Part shown: positions 11,757 through 20,178 of the stretch, in pieces
Numbering within the stretch: the first letter of the stretch is position 1
How the letters are laid out: each line of letters starts with the position of its first letter
Assembly: GCA_964551735.1 (NCBI GenBank)
Contig: CAZKEF010000030.1
Location: 1 to 64,000, forward strand
DNA: 64,000 nucleotides
Reading direction: 5' to 3'
DNA from: DAOUAT01 sp964551735
GTDB lineage: Bacteria; Chloroflexota; Anaerolineae; CG2-30-64-16
The notes under the pieces: model-generated
Databases searched by the model: none
The model's input: only the letters and a program-made list of their open reading frames with translations
What the model was told of the DNA's origin: nothing
Program-made: the position numbers and the translations under genes

Positions 11757-11803
11757 AGGGGTCAGGCGTCAGGGGGCAGGGATCAGGGGTCAGAGGTCAG
11801 TCT
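11757..11803. repeat. low-complexity GTCAGG repeats between cas1 and cas2
   Basis: Irregular tandem copies of a GGGGTCAGGCGTCAGGGG-like unit occur here. The same family recurs at 39296-39325. It appears to be non-coding dispersed repeat material. Confidence 0.6.
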
Positions 11804-11837
11804 CCCCCTCCCCATGTCCCCGCGTCTCCGAGTCCCC

Positions 11838-12845
11838 TCACCCCACCACCAGCGGCTGGTACTCAGCGTCGCGGCCTGCAATGCAGCGCGCCATGTGCTC
11901 GGCCTGGCGCTCGATGCACTGCCGGTAGGTGAGCTGCTGCTCCCAGACTGGATGCCGGACCTTGACCGCCAGCCGCTCCTCGTAGCGCGCGATCAGGAAG
12001 CGCCGCGCGTCATCGGTCAGCAGCACCGCTGGCCCGCCGGCGTCCCGTGCCCGGAAGTCGCTCGGCTGCAGCAGCCCTTGGCGCACCAGGCTGAGCACCA
12101 GCGCGTCCACGATCACCGGCCGGAACTCCTCCTCCAGGTCGAGCGCCAGCGACGGCCGGCCGTAGTCGACCGTGTGGAAGAAGCCGATGGCCGGGTCCAG
12201 GCCGATGCGGTTAACCGCGGCGACGATGTCGTTGAGCAGCAGCGCGTAGCCGAAGCTGAGCATGGCGTTGACTGGATCGGGCGGCGGGTGGTAGGCCCGG
12301 CCCCGGAAGCGCCATTGCGCCGCATCGAACAGCGCCGGCCAGGCCGCGAAGTAGGCTGCCGCGCCGCTCCCCTCGTGACCCCGCAAGCTGTCTACGCTGG
12401 TCGCGGCCGCCGCGCGCGCGATCTGGTCACGCAGCGTCTGGATGGCATGGCGGCCGCGCTCGCCGCTGCGTTCGCCGTAACGCGCCAGCGTCGCCGCCTG
12501 GTTGGTCAGCTTGCCGATCACCACCGCGCGCGCCAGCGCGACCGCGCGTTGGGCATCTGCCATCGCCTGCACCTGGTGCACTCGCAGCGCGCTGTGTTTC
12601 GCCAGCGGCCCGGCCAGCCGGAACGCAAACTGCCCGCCTTGGCTCTGGTACACCACATCCACGCCGCTGCGCGTCAGGTGATACAGCAGCGGGGTGCTGG
12701 CGCTCACGCCCTGGCCCATCAGGATGACCTGGCGCAGCCCGCCCATCGGCAGGCTCTGGACGGTCTGCCCTTCCAGCTCGACCTCCAGCCGCTCGCCGTT
12801 CTTGCGCAGCCGTGCGCCCTGCGTGTCCACGATCAGTTGCGTCAT
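11838..12845 (-). CDS. cas1: CRISPR-associated endonuclease Cas1
   Basis: This 335-residue protein is the spacer integrase. The conserved core is clear in the second half: LSFGYALLLNDIVAAV, then FFHTVDYGRPSLALDLEEEF with the metal-binding His and Glu. I start at 12845 (MTQLIVDTQG) because GGAGG lies 7 nt before it; the upstream extension to 12947 reads through repeat sequence. No reverse transcriptase or Cas6 domain is fused, unlike many RT-Cas1 proteins, because the RT is a separate gene just upstream. Together with Cas2 it should form the integration complex for the neighbouring array. Confidence 0.97.
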   Translation of the reverse strand: MTQLIVDTQGARLRKNGERLEVELEGQTVQSLPMGGLRQVILMGQGVSASTPLLYHLTRSGVDVVYQSQGGQFAFRLAGPLAKHSALRVHQVQAMADAQRAVALARAVVIGKLTNQAATLARYGERSGERGRHAIQTLRDQIARAAAATSVDSLRGHEGSGAAAYFAAWPALFDAAQWRFRGRAYHPPPDPVNAMLSFGYALLLNDIVAAVNRIGLDPAIGFFHTVDYGRPSLALDLEEEFRPVIVDALVLSLVRQGLLQPSDFRARDAGGPAVLLTDDARRFLIARYEERLAVKVRHPVWEQQLTYRQCIERQAEHMARCIAGRDAEYQPLVVG

Positions 12846-12877
12846 GGGCGACCTCCGTGAGATAGGTGAGGATGTCT

Positions 12878-12946
12878 TGCGTGTTGCGTATTGCGTGTTG
12901 CGCAGTGAGAACCACGCACCACGAACTACGCACCACGAATCACGCA
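12878..12946. repeat. short tandem repeats between RT and cas1
   Basis: Imperfect tandem units (GCGTGTTGCGTATTGCGTG and ACGCACCACGAACTACGCACC) fill the gap between the two genes. No coding potential was recognised. Confidence 0.6.
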
Positions 12947-13789
12947 CTACGAGTCAAACTGCGCGCCCAAGAACGTGAAACCGCGCCCGAACGGCGTCAG
13001 GCGCGTCTTCTCGGGGTTCAGGCGCAAGCCCAGGCTGCCCAGCACGTCCGCGGCGTCATCCAGGGCCACCTGGGCCGCCTGGCGCGTGTGGCAGAGCACC
13101 ACGAAATCATCCGCGTAGCGCACCAGCGCATGGCCGGCCCGGATCATGGCAACATCGAAGGGGTGCAGGTAGACGTTGGCCAGCAGCGGCGACAAGGGCG
13201 CGCCCTGCGCCACCCCCAGGCCCGGCGTCGGTGTGCTGGCGGCCAGCCAGGCGGCCACCAGCTCGGTCACTCGGCCATCGCCCAGCCGCACCACCTGATC
13301 CAGCAGCCGCGTGTGCTCCAGAGTGTCGAAGCAGGCCGCGATGTCCGCATCAACCACCCAGCGCAGCCCGTGCGCCTCGTGCCACAGCACATGCGCCACC
13401 GCGGTGAACACCGAACGCTCCGGCCTGAACCCGTGGCTGCACGACAGGAACTCCGCCTCCCAGATCGGCTCCAACACGTTCTTGGCCGCGCGTTGCGCCA
13501 CCCGATCTGTCACCGTCGGGATCCCCAGCCGCCGCGGGCGGCCGCCATCCGGTCGAGCAATCTCGAACCAGAGCAGCGGGTTGGGCCGGTACAGGCCGGT
13601 CAGCAGGTCGGCCTGCAACATCCGCAGCCGCGCATCCCAGTCAGCCGCCCAATCGGCGATGGTGACGCCATCCACGCCGGCGCCGGTCTGCCGGCCGGCC
13701 GTGGTGCGGCCGCTCCACACCCCCAGCCACGCCTGGTGCAGGTTGGGGCCATCGCAGAGCGCCTCGAACAAGCTGAGTTCAACGGCCAT
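12947..13789 (-). CDS. stand-alone CRISPR-associated reverse transcriptase
   Basis: This protein of about 280 residues contains only the fingers and palm of a group II intron-like reverse transcriptase. Motifs in order are GFRPERSVFTAV, DADIAACFDTLEH (catalytic Asp), QGAPLSPLLANVYL, the YADD box in LVRYADDFVVL (two catalytic Asp) and FTFLGAQFDS at the end. The maturase and endonuclease domains of an intron protein are missing. I start at 13789 (MAVELSLFEALC); this overlaps the end of the RNase H gene by 11 bp, so the two are probably translationally coupled. Sitting directly upstream of cas1-cas2, it is likely to copy RNA into DNA for spacer acquisition. Confidence 0.93.
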   Translation of the reverse strand: MAVELSLFEALCDGPNLHQAWLGVWSGRTTAGRQTGAGVDGVTIADWAADWDARLRMLQADLLTGLYRPNPLLWFEIARPDGGRPRRLGIPTVTDRVAQRAAKNVLEPIWEAEFLSCSHGFRPERSVFTAVAHVLWHEAHGLRWVVDADIAACFDTLEHTRLLDQVVRLGDGRVTELVAAWLAASTPTPGLGVAQGAPLSPLLANVYLHPFDVAMIRAGHALVRYADDFVVLCHTRQAAQVALDDAADVLGSLGLRLNPEKTRLTPFGRGFTFLGAQFDS

Positions 13790-14186
13790 GGAGCGCCTCC
13801 TGGGCCAGCGCGTCGGCCACGCGGTTGCGTGTGCGCGGGACAAACGCCAACGTGGCCTCGGGCAACTGCGCCAGCAAACGCATCACCCGGGCGTGGCGCT
13901 CCCCCAGGCGCGGGTCACGCACGGCAAAGGCGCCGGCAACCTGACCCACGACGATCTGGCTGTCCACCAGGAAGGTCAGCGCGGCGGAAGGTTCACCGCG
14001 CGCCAGGGCCAGCTCCAGCGCCAGGATCAGCGCCTCATATTCGGCCTCGTTGTTGGTCATCCCCGTCAGCCGGCGGCTGGCCGTGTCCAGAATGCGGCCG
14101 CGGTCGTCGCGCACCACCACCGCCGCGCCGCTGGCCCGCCCCAGCACGTCAATCGCCCCGTCCGAGTAGTAGCTCAATCGTTCCAT
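13779..14186 (-). CDS. ribonuclease HI family protein in the adaptation operon
   Basis: This 135-residue protein is a complete RNase H fold. The acidic catalytic set is visible: SDGA near the start, NNEAEYEAL, VDSQIVVGQ, and a late Asp in RNRVADALAQ. It should cut the RNA strand of RNA-DNA hybrids. I start at 14186 because GGAGG sits 5 nt upstream; an in-frame ATG at 14198 is possible. It is the first gene of a leftward operon with RT, cas1 and cas2 and overlaps the RT gene, which suggests it removes template RNA after cDNA synthesis during spacer capture. That role is inferred from context; the protein also resembles housekeeping short RNase H proteins. Confidence 0.92.
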   Translation of the reverse strand: MERLSYYSDGAIDVLGRASGAAVVVRDDRGRILDTASRRLTGMTNNEAEYEALILALELALARGEPSAALTFLVDSQIVVGQVAGAFAVRDPRLGERHARVMRLLAQLPEATLAFVPRTRNRVADALAQEALHGR

Positions 14187-14205
14187 CGCTTCCTCCATTC
14201 CCCCT

Positions 14206-14307
14206 CTCCTCGCAAGGAGAGGGGGTCAGGGGGTGAGGTCTCCTCGCAAGGAGAGGGGGTCAGGGGGTGAGGTCTCCTCGCAAGGAGAGGGGGTCAGGGG
14301 GTGAGGT
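14206..14307. repeat. three perfect 34-bp tandem repeats
   Basis: Three identical 34-bp units start at 14206, 14240 and 14274, each with a CTCCTCGCAAGGAGAG hairpin. The same G/C-rich family recurs near 15040-15150, 16365-16447 and 39960-39995, and inside a gene at 38136-38226. It separates the RNase H gene from the next leftward gene and may act as a terminator. Confidence 0.85.
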
Positions 14308-14966
14308 CACCCCAACCGCACGTCCTGCGCCTGGATGCCCTTCGGCGTCACCAGCGGCAGGAACGTCACCCGCTGGCCGGCCTGGGGCTGGAAGCCGGCC
14401 ACGTTGGTGGCGTGGAAGAACACGTCCACGCCATCAGCGCCGGTGATGAAGCCGAACTGGCGCGGGGCGGCGAAGAACTTCACCTGACCGGCCCGCCGCA
14501 AGCTGTCGTCCATGAAGACCTGCTTGCTGGCGCGGCCCCCGGTGCGCGTGGCCGTGTTGCCGTCCTGGTGCTCGAACCCGGCCCGCCGCGTGTACTGCGG
14601 CGCGCCGCCCCAGTTCAGGCGCAGGCGGCCAGCGTAGGCGCCGCCCAGCAGATCGCGCTGCACCACCAGGCCCATGTCGAACGGCGGGCTCAGCGGCACG
14701 ATGCCGATGCCTTGGGCATGATCCCCGTGGAACTGCGGCGCGCCCGCGTGCAGCGCGTAGTTGTACTCGGCCAGCACGGCCCGGGTCGCGTCGGGACGAT
14801 GGAACTTGAGCGAGATGAGCTGCAGCGCGTCGTGCTCCAGCATCACGGTCAGGTCGTTCAGGATGTCGTCGAAGCTGAACGGGTGCTCCTTGCCGTAGGC
14901 CTGGGCGATGCGGAAGATCTCCCGCACCACCTTCTCAGCCAGCAGTCGGGCGGCGTTGGGTTGCAT
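14307..14966 (-). CDS. cold-shock-domain protein with possible HORMA-like N-terminus
   Basis: In this 219-residue protein, residues about 160-219 are a cold-shock domain (VKFFAAPRQFGFITGADG, then DVFFHATNV), an RNA/ssDNA-binding OB fold. The N-terminal 100 residues are helical then strand-rich (AEKVVREIFRIAQAYGKEHP, LTVMLEHDALQLISLKFH). They have the spacing of a bacterial HORMA domain, but I cannot confirm this and the similarity may be superficial. It is transcribed leftward behind a copy of the shared motif 35 bp upstream and a strong AGGAGG. Its stop overlaps the tandem repeats. Function unknown; probably nucleic-acid binding. Confidence 0.7.
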   Translation of the reverse strand: MQPNAARLLAEKVVREIFRIAQAYGKEHPFSFDDILNDLTVMLEHDALQLISLKFHRPDATRAVLAEYNYALHAGAPQFHGDHAQGIGIVPLSPPFDMGLVVQRDLLGGAYAGRLRLNWGGAPQYTRRAGFEHQDGNTATRTGGRASKQVFMDDSLRRAGQVKFFAAPRQFGFITGADGVDVFFHATNVAGFQPQAGQRVTFLPLVTPKGIQAQDVRLG

Positions 14967-14991
14967 GGGTGGCCTCCTGTTAGTGAAGTTG

Positions 14992-15011
14992 TTCTACACA
15001 GGGTAACGAAA
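14992..15011 (-). promoter_or_regulatory. shared motif copy B
   Basis: On the minus strand this reads TTTCGTTACCCTGTGTAGAA, a full match to the motif. It ends about 25 bp before the start of the cold-shock fusion gene. The rest of 14967-15191 is G/C-rich dispersed repeat with no gene. Confidence 0.7.
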
Positions 15012-15039
15012 GGATCGGGTACAGCGCACCCCCCTCCTT

Positions 15040-15150
15040 CCGTCACGGGAAGGAGGGGTACTTGCTCCCCCACTCCTGGCAGGAGCGGGGGTTGGGGGGT
15101 GAGGTCGCCTTACGGACTGCTTGCGTCCCGCGCAGCGGGAGAGGGGGCAG
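15040..15150. repeat. dispersed G/C-rich hairpin repeats
   Basis: Copies of the CCTCTCC/GGAGAGG family (also 14206-14307) lie between the NYN gene and the cold-shock fusion gene. No coding potential. Confidence 0.6.
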
Positions 15151-15191
15151 CCGTCAACGGTCGGCCGTCAACGGTCAGCAGAGCGCCCTGG

Positions 15192-16307
15192 TCACGCCAT
15201 CAGGTAGCCCGGCCCGATGGGCAGCCAGTCCGCCTCCAGCCGCTGGATCTCGGCCGCGGCGCCGGCCAGGAAGCCCCGGAAGGCCACCGTTACGTGCGGC
15301 CAGGCCTGGTGGATCAACGTGCGCACCGGCAGGAAGTCGCCGTCGCCGGTCCACAGCTCCACCCGACCGATGCCCGGCTCGCTGGCCCAGCGCGCGGCCG
15401 CTGCGCCCATAGCCGCATCCACGTTGGCTGCAATGCGGCCGTGGCTGCGCTTGGGCCGCTGCAGTTCGACCGCGAACCCGACCTGAGCCAGGTGCTGGCG
15501 CACCGGCAGCGTGTCGGGCAGATCGGGCACGAAGGCCACTTTGGCGCGCACCGGCCCCAGTCGCTCGGCCGCGGCCAGCAGCCGGCCGTAATCGGGCCGC
15601 CGGCCGTAGCCGAACTGGTCGCCGCAGACCAGCTCCAGGTTGGCCACATCAGCCAGCACCGCGAGGCCGGGCGCATCGGCGGGCGCCGCGGCGGCCGGCT
15701 CAGGTTCGGCCGTCTCTTCCCAAGGTGGTGTAGTCGTGAGGCGCTGCCACCGCTGCCACAGGCTGTCGGCGCCAGGCAATGCCAGGCCGCGCGCGGCGGT
15801 CAGCACCGCTTCGTACTCGGCCACAGCGCCTGCGCGCTCGATCACCCGCGCCAGCCGCGTGAGCGCCTCTGCATCGTTGACGAGCTGTAGGCCGCGCAGC
15901 CATTTATCCTGCGCACCGACCGGTTGGCCGAGGCGGAAGAGGCATTCGCCCCACAGCGTGAACAGCTTGCGACCATCGGCTTGCCGCCCTGGCGCATCGG
16001 CCGGCGCGGCCTGCCATTGGTAGTAGGCCCAGCGGAACACCGGCAGCGCCTCCAACAGCTCGCCCGCGCGCAGGTGGCCGGCCGCCACCTCCAGGATCGG
16101 CTTGTAGTAGCCGGGCTGCTGACCGACCGACAACCAACCGGCCAGCTTCTCGATCTCAGGCGCGTTGCCGGCCCGCCGCGCCCACATCGCCAGCTCGTGG
16201 GGCGCCACGCCGGCCGCGTCCAGCGCGGTCTGCAGGGCAACCGGATAGCGGAAGAGCGCCTGGATGATGGCCTGCGGCGCCTCGTGCTCTTGGGTCAGTG
16301 GCAGCAT
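15192..16307 (-). CDS. NYN-domain (PIN-like) predicted ribonuclease
   Basis: In this 371-residue protein the C-terminal 165 residues form a LabA-type NYN domain. Acidic residues expected to bind metal are visible in AVLADVANLELV and VELWTGDGDFLPVR. The N-terminal 190 residues are helical, TPR-like in texture (ALQTALDAAGVAPHELAMW, LLEALPVFRWAYYQW), and not assigned to a family. I start at 16307 because GGAGG lies 8 nt upstream; upstream codons run through dispersed repeat. The motif copy 38 bp upstream links it to the other motif-bearing genes, and it is divergent from a cold-shock gene that has its own copy. Confidence 0.8.
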   Translation of the reverse strand: MLPLTQEHEAPQAIIQALFRYPVALQTALDAAGVAPHELAMWARRAGNAPEIEKLAGWLSVGQQPGYYKPILEVAAGHLRAGELLEALPVFRWAYYQWQAAPADAPGRQADGRKLFTLWGECLFRLGQPVGAQDKWLRGLQLVNDAEALTRLARVIERAGAVAEYEAVLTAARGLALPGADSLWQRWQRLTTTPPWEETAEPEPAAAAPADAPGLAVLADVANLELVCGDQFGYGRRPDYGRLLAAAERLGPVRAKVAFVPDLPDTLPVRQHLAQVGFAVELQRPKRSHGRIAANVDAAMGAAAARWASEPGIGRVELWTGDGDFLPVRTLIHQAWPHVTVAFRGFLAGAAAEIQRLEADWLPIGPGYLMA

Positions 16308-16335
16308 GGGTGCAACCTCCGGGTGTGCGATCACG

Positions 16336-16355
16336 TTCCAGGCGGGGTAACGAAA
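16336..16355 (-). promoter_or_regulatory. shared motif copy C
   Basis: On the minus strand this reads TTTCGTTACCCCGCCTGGAA and lies 29 bp before the NYN start codon. The second half departs from TAGAA by one base. Confidence 0.65.
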
Positions 16356-16364
16356 GACCACACC

Positions 16365-16447
16365 TAACCCCCCAGCCCCCTTCCCTCCGAGGGAAGGGGG
16401 AGCAGACTCCCCCGCTCCTCGCAGGAGAGGGGGTCGAGGGGTGAGGT
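16365..16447. repeat. dispersed G/C-rich repeats in a divergent intergenic region
   Basis: More copies of the CCCCTCTCC/GGAGAGGGGG family lie between motif copies C and D. No gene is seen. Confidence 0.6.
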
Positions 16448-16451
16448 CCCC

Positions 16452-16471
16452 TTTCGTTACCCCTGCTAGAA
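16452..16471 (+). promoter_or_regulatory. shared motif copy D
   Basis: TTTCGTTACCCCTGCTAGAA, a full match in gene orientation, ends 54 bp before the cold-shock gene at 16526. Divergent copy C faces the opposite gene. Confidence 0.7.
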
Positions 16472-16525
16472 GCAACCCTCCGGCAGCAGGCCTGACCGGA
16501 ACACCACAAAACAAGGAGGCGCCCC

Positions 16526-16927
16526 ATGGCTCAAATCCACATCAACTACCAGCGACCGCCCCGCTCCCTGCCGCAGCCGCGGCCTGCGCAACCGCCCGCG
16601 CCAGCGCGTCCGCAGACCCCGCGCTGTAACCGGCATCCGGGTGTGCACATGGTGCTCGCCGGCGCCAACCCCGGGTGGAACACCGTGCGCTACCTCTGCC
16701 CCATGTGCAACGCCATGGGCCTGCCGTTGGTCGAGGTCGCTACGGGCGTCATCAGCGCGTGGACGCCGGAGCGCGGGTACGGCTTCGTCGAGAACGGCGG
16801 CCCGCGCATCTTCGTCCACTTCCGCGACTTGGTCGGCAACTTCATCCCCTACGTGGGGATGCCGGTGACCTGCGTCGTGGAGCAGAACGACAAGGGCCTC
16901 ATCGGCCGGCAGGTGCGGCCGCGCTGA
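16526..16927 (+). CDS. zinc-finger-like plus cold-shock-domain protein
   Basis: This 133-residue protein begins with a proline-rich tail (about 10-35). A possible zinc site follows, made of CNRHPGVH and YLCPMCNAMG. A cold-shock domain occupies about 70-133, with GVISAWTPERGYGFVENGG and RIFVHFRDLVG standing for RNP1 and RNP2. It should bind single-stranded RNA or DNA. AAGGAGG precedes the ATG. It is divergently paired with an NYN nuclease and both carry the shared motif, which suggests joint action on RNA; that is inference. Confidence 0.85.
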   Translation: MAQIHINYQRPPRSLPQPRPAQPPAPARPQTPRCNRHPGVHMVLAGANPGWNTVRYLCPMCNAMGLPLVEVATGVISAWTPERGYGFVENGGPRIFVHFRDLVGNFIPYVGMPVTCVVEQNDKGLIGRQVRPR

Positions 16928-16937
16928 GCGCCACGCC

Positions 16938-17050
16938 CGCAACCCAGCGGATTACGCCGTACCCGTAGCACAATCCGCTGGGTTGCAGACACCCTCGCAA
17001 TCCGGCGGATTTCGGCAACACCTGTAGCGCAATCCGCTGGATTGCGCCAG
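16938..17050. repeat. two tandem hairpin repeats (AATCCGCTGG family)
   Basis: CAACCCAGCGGATTA pairs with the later AATCCGCTGGGTTG, followed by a related unit ending GCAATCCGCTGGATTGC. They lie between the cold-shock gene and the penicillin-binding protein and may terminate transcription. No gene. Confidence 0.7.
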
Positions 17051-17063
17051 TGGGAGGCATACC

Positions 17064-19997
17064 ATGACAGTCGGCGCCGCGGGCACACAATTCGTCACCC
17101 CGATCGGTCGGGCGCAAGCCAACAGCGGCTCCGCTCGCCTCTTGCCCAGGCTGATCCGGCCGATCGCGCCGGGTCTCACCGCCCTGGCTGCCGGCTGGGC
17201 CGGGCTCCTGGCGCTAAGCTGGCTGTTGGTGCAATCCGGGCTCCTGACACCCGATTGGGTGGCCATCGCGGCCCACACCGGCGCGCCCTGGCGCCAGATC
17301 CTCAATCCCTGGCTCGGCCCCCAACTCCTGCTGCTGAACGGCCTGCTAGCCGCGGGCTACCTGGCGGCCCGGGTTGCCCTGAGCTTGCTGGCCCAGCCCC
17401 GGGTGCGCCTGCTGCTCGGTGACGGCCTGCTGGCGCACGGGCGCTGGTTGATCGCGTGCGGCCTCTATCCCGGCCTGCTCGCCGCGCTCTACGCGGCCGC
17501 GCAACTGGATGTGCAATACCTGCGCGTGACGCTGGAGTACGCGGGCGAGGAGGTGATCCTGACCGCACCGACACTGCTGTCGGTGTTGCTCTTCGCTGCG
17601 GCCCTGGCGAGCCGCCTGCCCGGGCCGCTGCCCTCCCCACCGCGCGTCCTGCGCACAGGCCAGGCCGTTTTCATGGTCGTGTGGAGCGCAGGCCTCGTGC
17701 TCTACTTAGATCGGGCGGCCGGCAGCCAGTGGATCGCGGCGCTCGAAGCCGCGCGCAGCGCCCTGATCGCAGTCGCGCTCAGCGGCTGGGCCCTCGGCTA
17801 TCTGCTGGTCACGGTGCAGGCCGGCATCGCGCACAGCGCTGATGTCCGCCGCGCCATTGCCGCGCGCCGGCACGCGCTGGCCGGCCTGGCTGCGCTGCGC
17901 ATGGCCGCGCACCTGGCGATCATGCTGACGCCGGTGGTGATGGGCCTGGCGCTGGCCTGGTTCATCCGTCTGCCGGCCGCCAGCGTCATCACCGATCGCT
18001 ACGGCCGCGTCCTGCAATACCGCTACCCGGCGGGCGAGTTTCGCCTGCCCATCCCCGCGGCCGAGATGCCGCGCGCCCTGTGCCTGGCTGCGGACGCCAT
18101 CGAGGACGCCGGCATCTGCACCGCACCGGCCACCCACCTGCCGGTCAGCCCGCAGGCAGTCGGGCGCAACCTCACCGCGCTGATGCGCCGGACCGCCGCG
18201 GGCGCCGGCGCCTTCACCGGCGGCTCCGGCCTGGCCGCGCAGGTGTGCAAGAACGTGTTCGGCCGGCCGCCGGTGGACTGGGCGGGCCGCCTGGTGCGCG
18301 GCGCGCCGCTGGCGGCCGTCACCGGCGCGTACAAGCTGCTGGTCGAGTTCCCTTGCGCCTGGGTCTACGAGCGTGCAGCGCTCCTCGCCCCGGCCGACCG
18401 CCGGCCCGCGGCCGCGTGGCTCAACCTGGTGCCGTTTGGCCGCGGGGCTTACGGCGTAGAGGCCGCCAGCCTCAGCTACTTCGCCAAACCGGCCGCCGAG
18501 CTGACGCCGGCCGAGGCGCTGTTCATCGTGAGCCGGGCGCAGGCCCCCTATGCCTATGACCCGGCCGTCGACGCCGAAGCGGCCGCCGCGCGCACTGCGG
18601 TCGCCGCCGGTCTGCTGCTGCGCCGCGGCTATCTGACCCCGGCCGACTACGCTGCCAGGCGAGAGGTCACGGCTGCGGTGCTGCCTGAATCGCCCTACTT
18701 CCCCTTCCGGGCCGACAGCGCCTTCATTGAATACGCGGCCGCGCAGTTGGCCGAAGTCGGGTTCACGGGCCTCTCGCGCCGTGGCCTGACCATCCGCACC
18801 GCGCTCGACGCCGACCTACAGGCCGGCGCGGAGGCCATCGCACGCCGGCGACTGGCCGACCTGCAAGGCCGGGACGCCTCGGCCGCCGCGCTGGTTGCCA
18901 TCGAGCCGGCTACCGGCGCCATTCTCGCCATGGCCAGCCTGCCGGCCGCAACCGGCGGCCTGAACCTGGCCCTGACGCCGCGCCAGCCCGGCTCGGCCAT
19001 CAAACCGCTGGTCTACCTGGCCGCGCTGGAGGCCGGGTGGACGCCGGCCACGGTGGTCTGGGACCTGCCACGGGCCTATCAGACGCCGGACGGGCCGTAT
19101 CAGCCGGTGAACTACGACCGGCGGTTCCGCGGCCCGGTGCAGGTGCGCTACGCGCTGGCCAACTCATACAACGCGCCGGCCGTCGCAACGCTGGACTTCG
19201 TCGGCAGCCCGGCCTTCCTCGCCCGGGCACGCGCGTTTGGCCTGACGACGCTGGGCGCACCGGCCGACTACGGCCCCGCGCTGGCGCTGGGCAGCGCCGA
19301 GGTCAGCTTGCTGGAACTCACCGCCGCGTACGCGGCCCTGGCTAACCAGGGGGCGCGCGTGCCCCCGACCGCGATCCTCGAGGTCACCGACGCCCGCGAC
19401 CGGGTCCTGTACCGCGCGGCGCCGCAGGCGGCCCGCATGGCGCGGCCGGAGGACGTCTACCTGATCACCGACATCCTGGCCGATGACGCTGCGCGCACGG
19501 CCGCGTTCGGCGCCGGCAGCGCACTGCACCTCGATCGGCCGGCCGCGGCCAAGACCGGCACCACCAACGACTACCGGGATAGCTGGACGGTGGGCTACAC
19601 CCCCGATCTGGCCGTCGGCGTCTGGGTCGGCAATGCCGACAACAGTCCCATGGCGGATGTGGCGGGGCTGTTCGGCGCCGCGCCGATCTGGCACACCTTC
19701 ATGGTCGTGGCACTGCAAGATCGCCCGGCGCGGGCCTTCGAGCGGCCTGCGGGCGTCGTAGCGGCGGAGGTCTGCACCGACTCCGGCGCCCGGCCGGCGG
19801 CCTGCCCGGCGCGGCGCACCGAGATCTTCACGAGCGATCGCCTACCGCCCGGCCCGGAGGCGGACTGGTGGCAGGCCTGTTCCGCGTTGGGCGGCCAGGT
19901 CACGCTCCGGCCGGACCGGGTCACAGAACCGGCGGCCCAAGCCTGGCTGATAGCCTGGGCAAAGGCCAACCGCATCCGCGTTGGCTGTGCAGAGTAA
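17064..19997 (+). CDS. class A penicillin-binding protein (transglycosylase-transpeptidase)
   Basis: This 977-residue protein has about 300 N-terminal residues carrying several hydrophobic segments, more than the single anchor usual for class A PBPs. The transglycosylase domain has E347-D348, then GGSGLAAQVCKNVF and VPFGRGAYGVEAASLSYF. The transpeptidase has the three penicillin-binding motifs: S644-A-I-K, S701-Y-N and K830-T-G-T. It polymerises and cross-links peptidoglycan outside the membrane. The N-terminal glycosyltransferase motif lacks the usual Phe and His after the first Glu-Asp, so that activity may be altered. It does not carry the shared motif and is probably an ordinary gene caught between defence modules. 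Confidence 0.93.
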   Translation: MTVGAAGTQFVTPIGRAQANSGSARLLPRLIRPIAPGLTALAAGWAGLLALSWLLVQSGLLTPDWVAIAAHTGAPWRQILNPWLGPQLLLLNGLLAAGYLAARVALSLLAQPRVRLLLGDGLLAHGRWLIACGLYPGLLAALYAAAQLDVQYLRVTLEYAGEEVILTAPTLLSVLLFAAALASRLPGPLPSPPRVLRTGQAVFMVVWSAGLVLYLDRAAGSQWIAALEAARSALIAVALSGWALGYLLVTVQAGIAHSADVRRAIAARRHALAGLAALRMAAHLAIMLTPVVMGLALAWFIRLPAASVITDRYGRVLQYRYPAGEFRLPIPAAEMPRALCLAADAIEDAGICTAPATHLPVSPQAVGRNLTALMRRTAAGAGAFTGGSGLAAQVCKNVFGRPPVDWAGRLVRGAPLAAVTGAYKLLVEFPCAWVYERAALLAPADRRPAAAWLNLVPFGRGAYGVEAASLSYFAKPAAELTPAEALFIVSRAQAPYAYDPAVDAEAAAARTAVAAGLLLRRGYLTPADYAARREVTAAVLPESPYFPFRADSAFIEYAAAQLAEVGFTGLSRRGLTIRTALDADLQAGAEAIARRRLADLQGRDASAAALVAIEPATGAILAMASLPAATGGLNLALTPRQPGSAIKPLVYLAALEAGWTPATVVWDLPRAYQTPDGPYQPVNYDRRFRGPVQVRYALANSYNAPAVATLDFVGSPAFLARARAFGLTTLGAPADYGPALALGSAEVSLLELTAAYAALANQGARVPPTAILEVTDARDRVLYRAAPQAARMARPEDVYLITDILADDAARTAAFGAGSALHLDRPAAAKTGTTNDYRDSWTVGYTPDLAVGVWVGNADNSPMADVAGLFGAAPIWHTFMVVALQDRPARAFERPAGVVAAEVCTDSGARPAACPARRTEIFTSDRLPPGPEADWWQACSALGGQVTLRPDRVTEPAAQAWLIAWAKANRIRVGCAE

Positions 19998-20118
19998 GGC
20001 CCGCGCAGCTGAGAGCGGACAGGAAACGGCAAGCGACGGGGCGGAGCCGAGTCCCTGAGAGCAGTCTCGCCGGCGGTCTGTCACCGCCGTCTCCCCTGGC
20101 AATTGCGAGGAGATCACG

Positions 20119-20150
20119 CCAGCGCCAGCTACGGCCGTAGCTGGCGCTGG
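20119..20150. terminator. perfect 16-bp palindrome between convergent genes
   Basis: CCAGCGCCAGCTACGG is followed directly by its exact reverse complement. It lies between the ends of two convergent genes and is probably a bidirectional terminator, although no T-run follows. Confidence 0.6.
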
Positions 20151-20178
20151 TCCGTTGGTCCGGAGACGCGCCCCCGAC

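Noticed and set aside
11365..12860. Plus-strand open frames opposite cas2 and cas1
   Set aside because: Antisense to well-supported cas genes; no independent signal.
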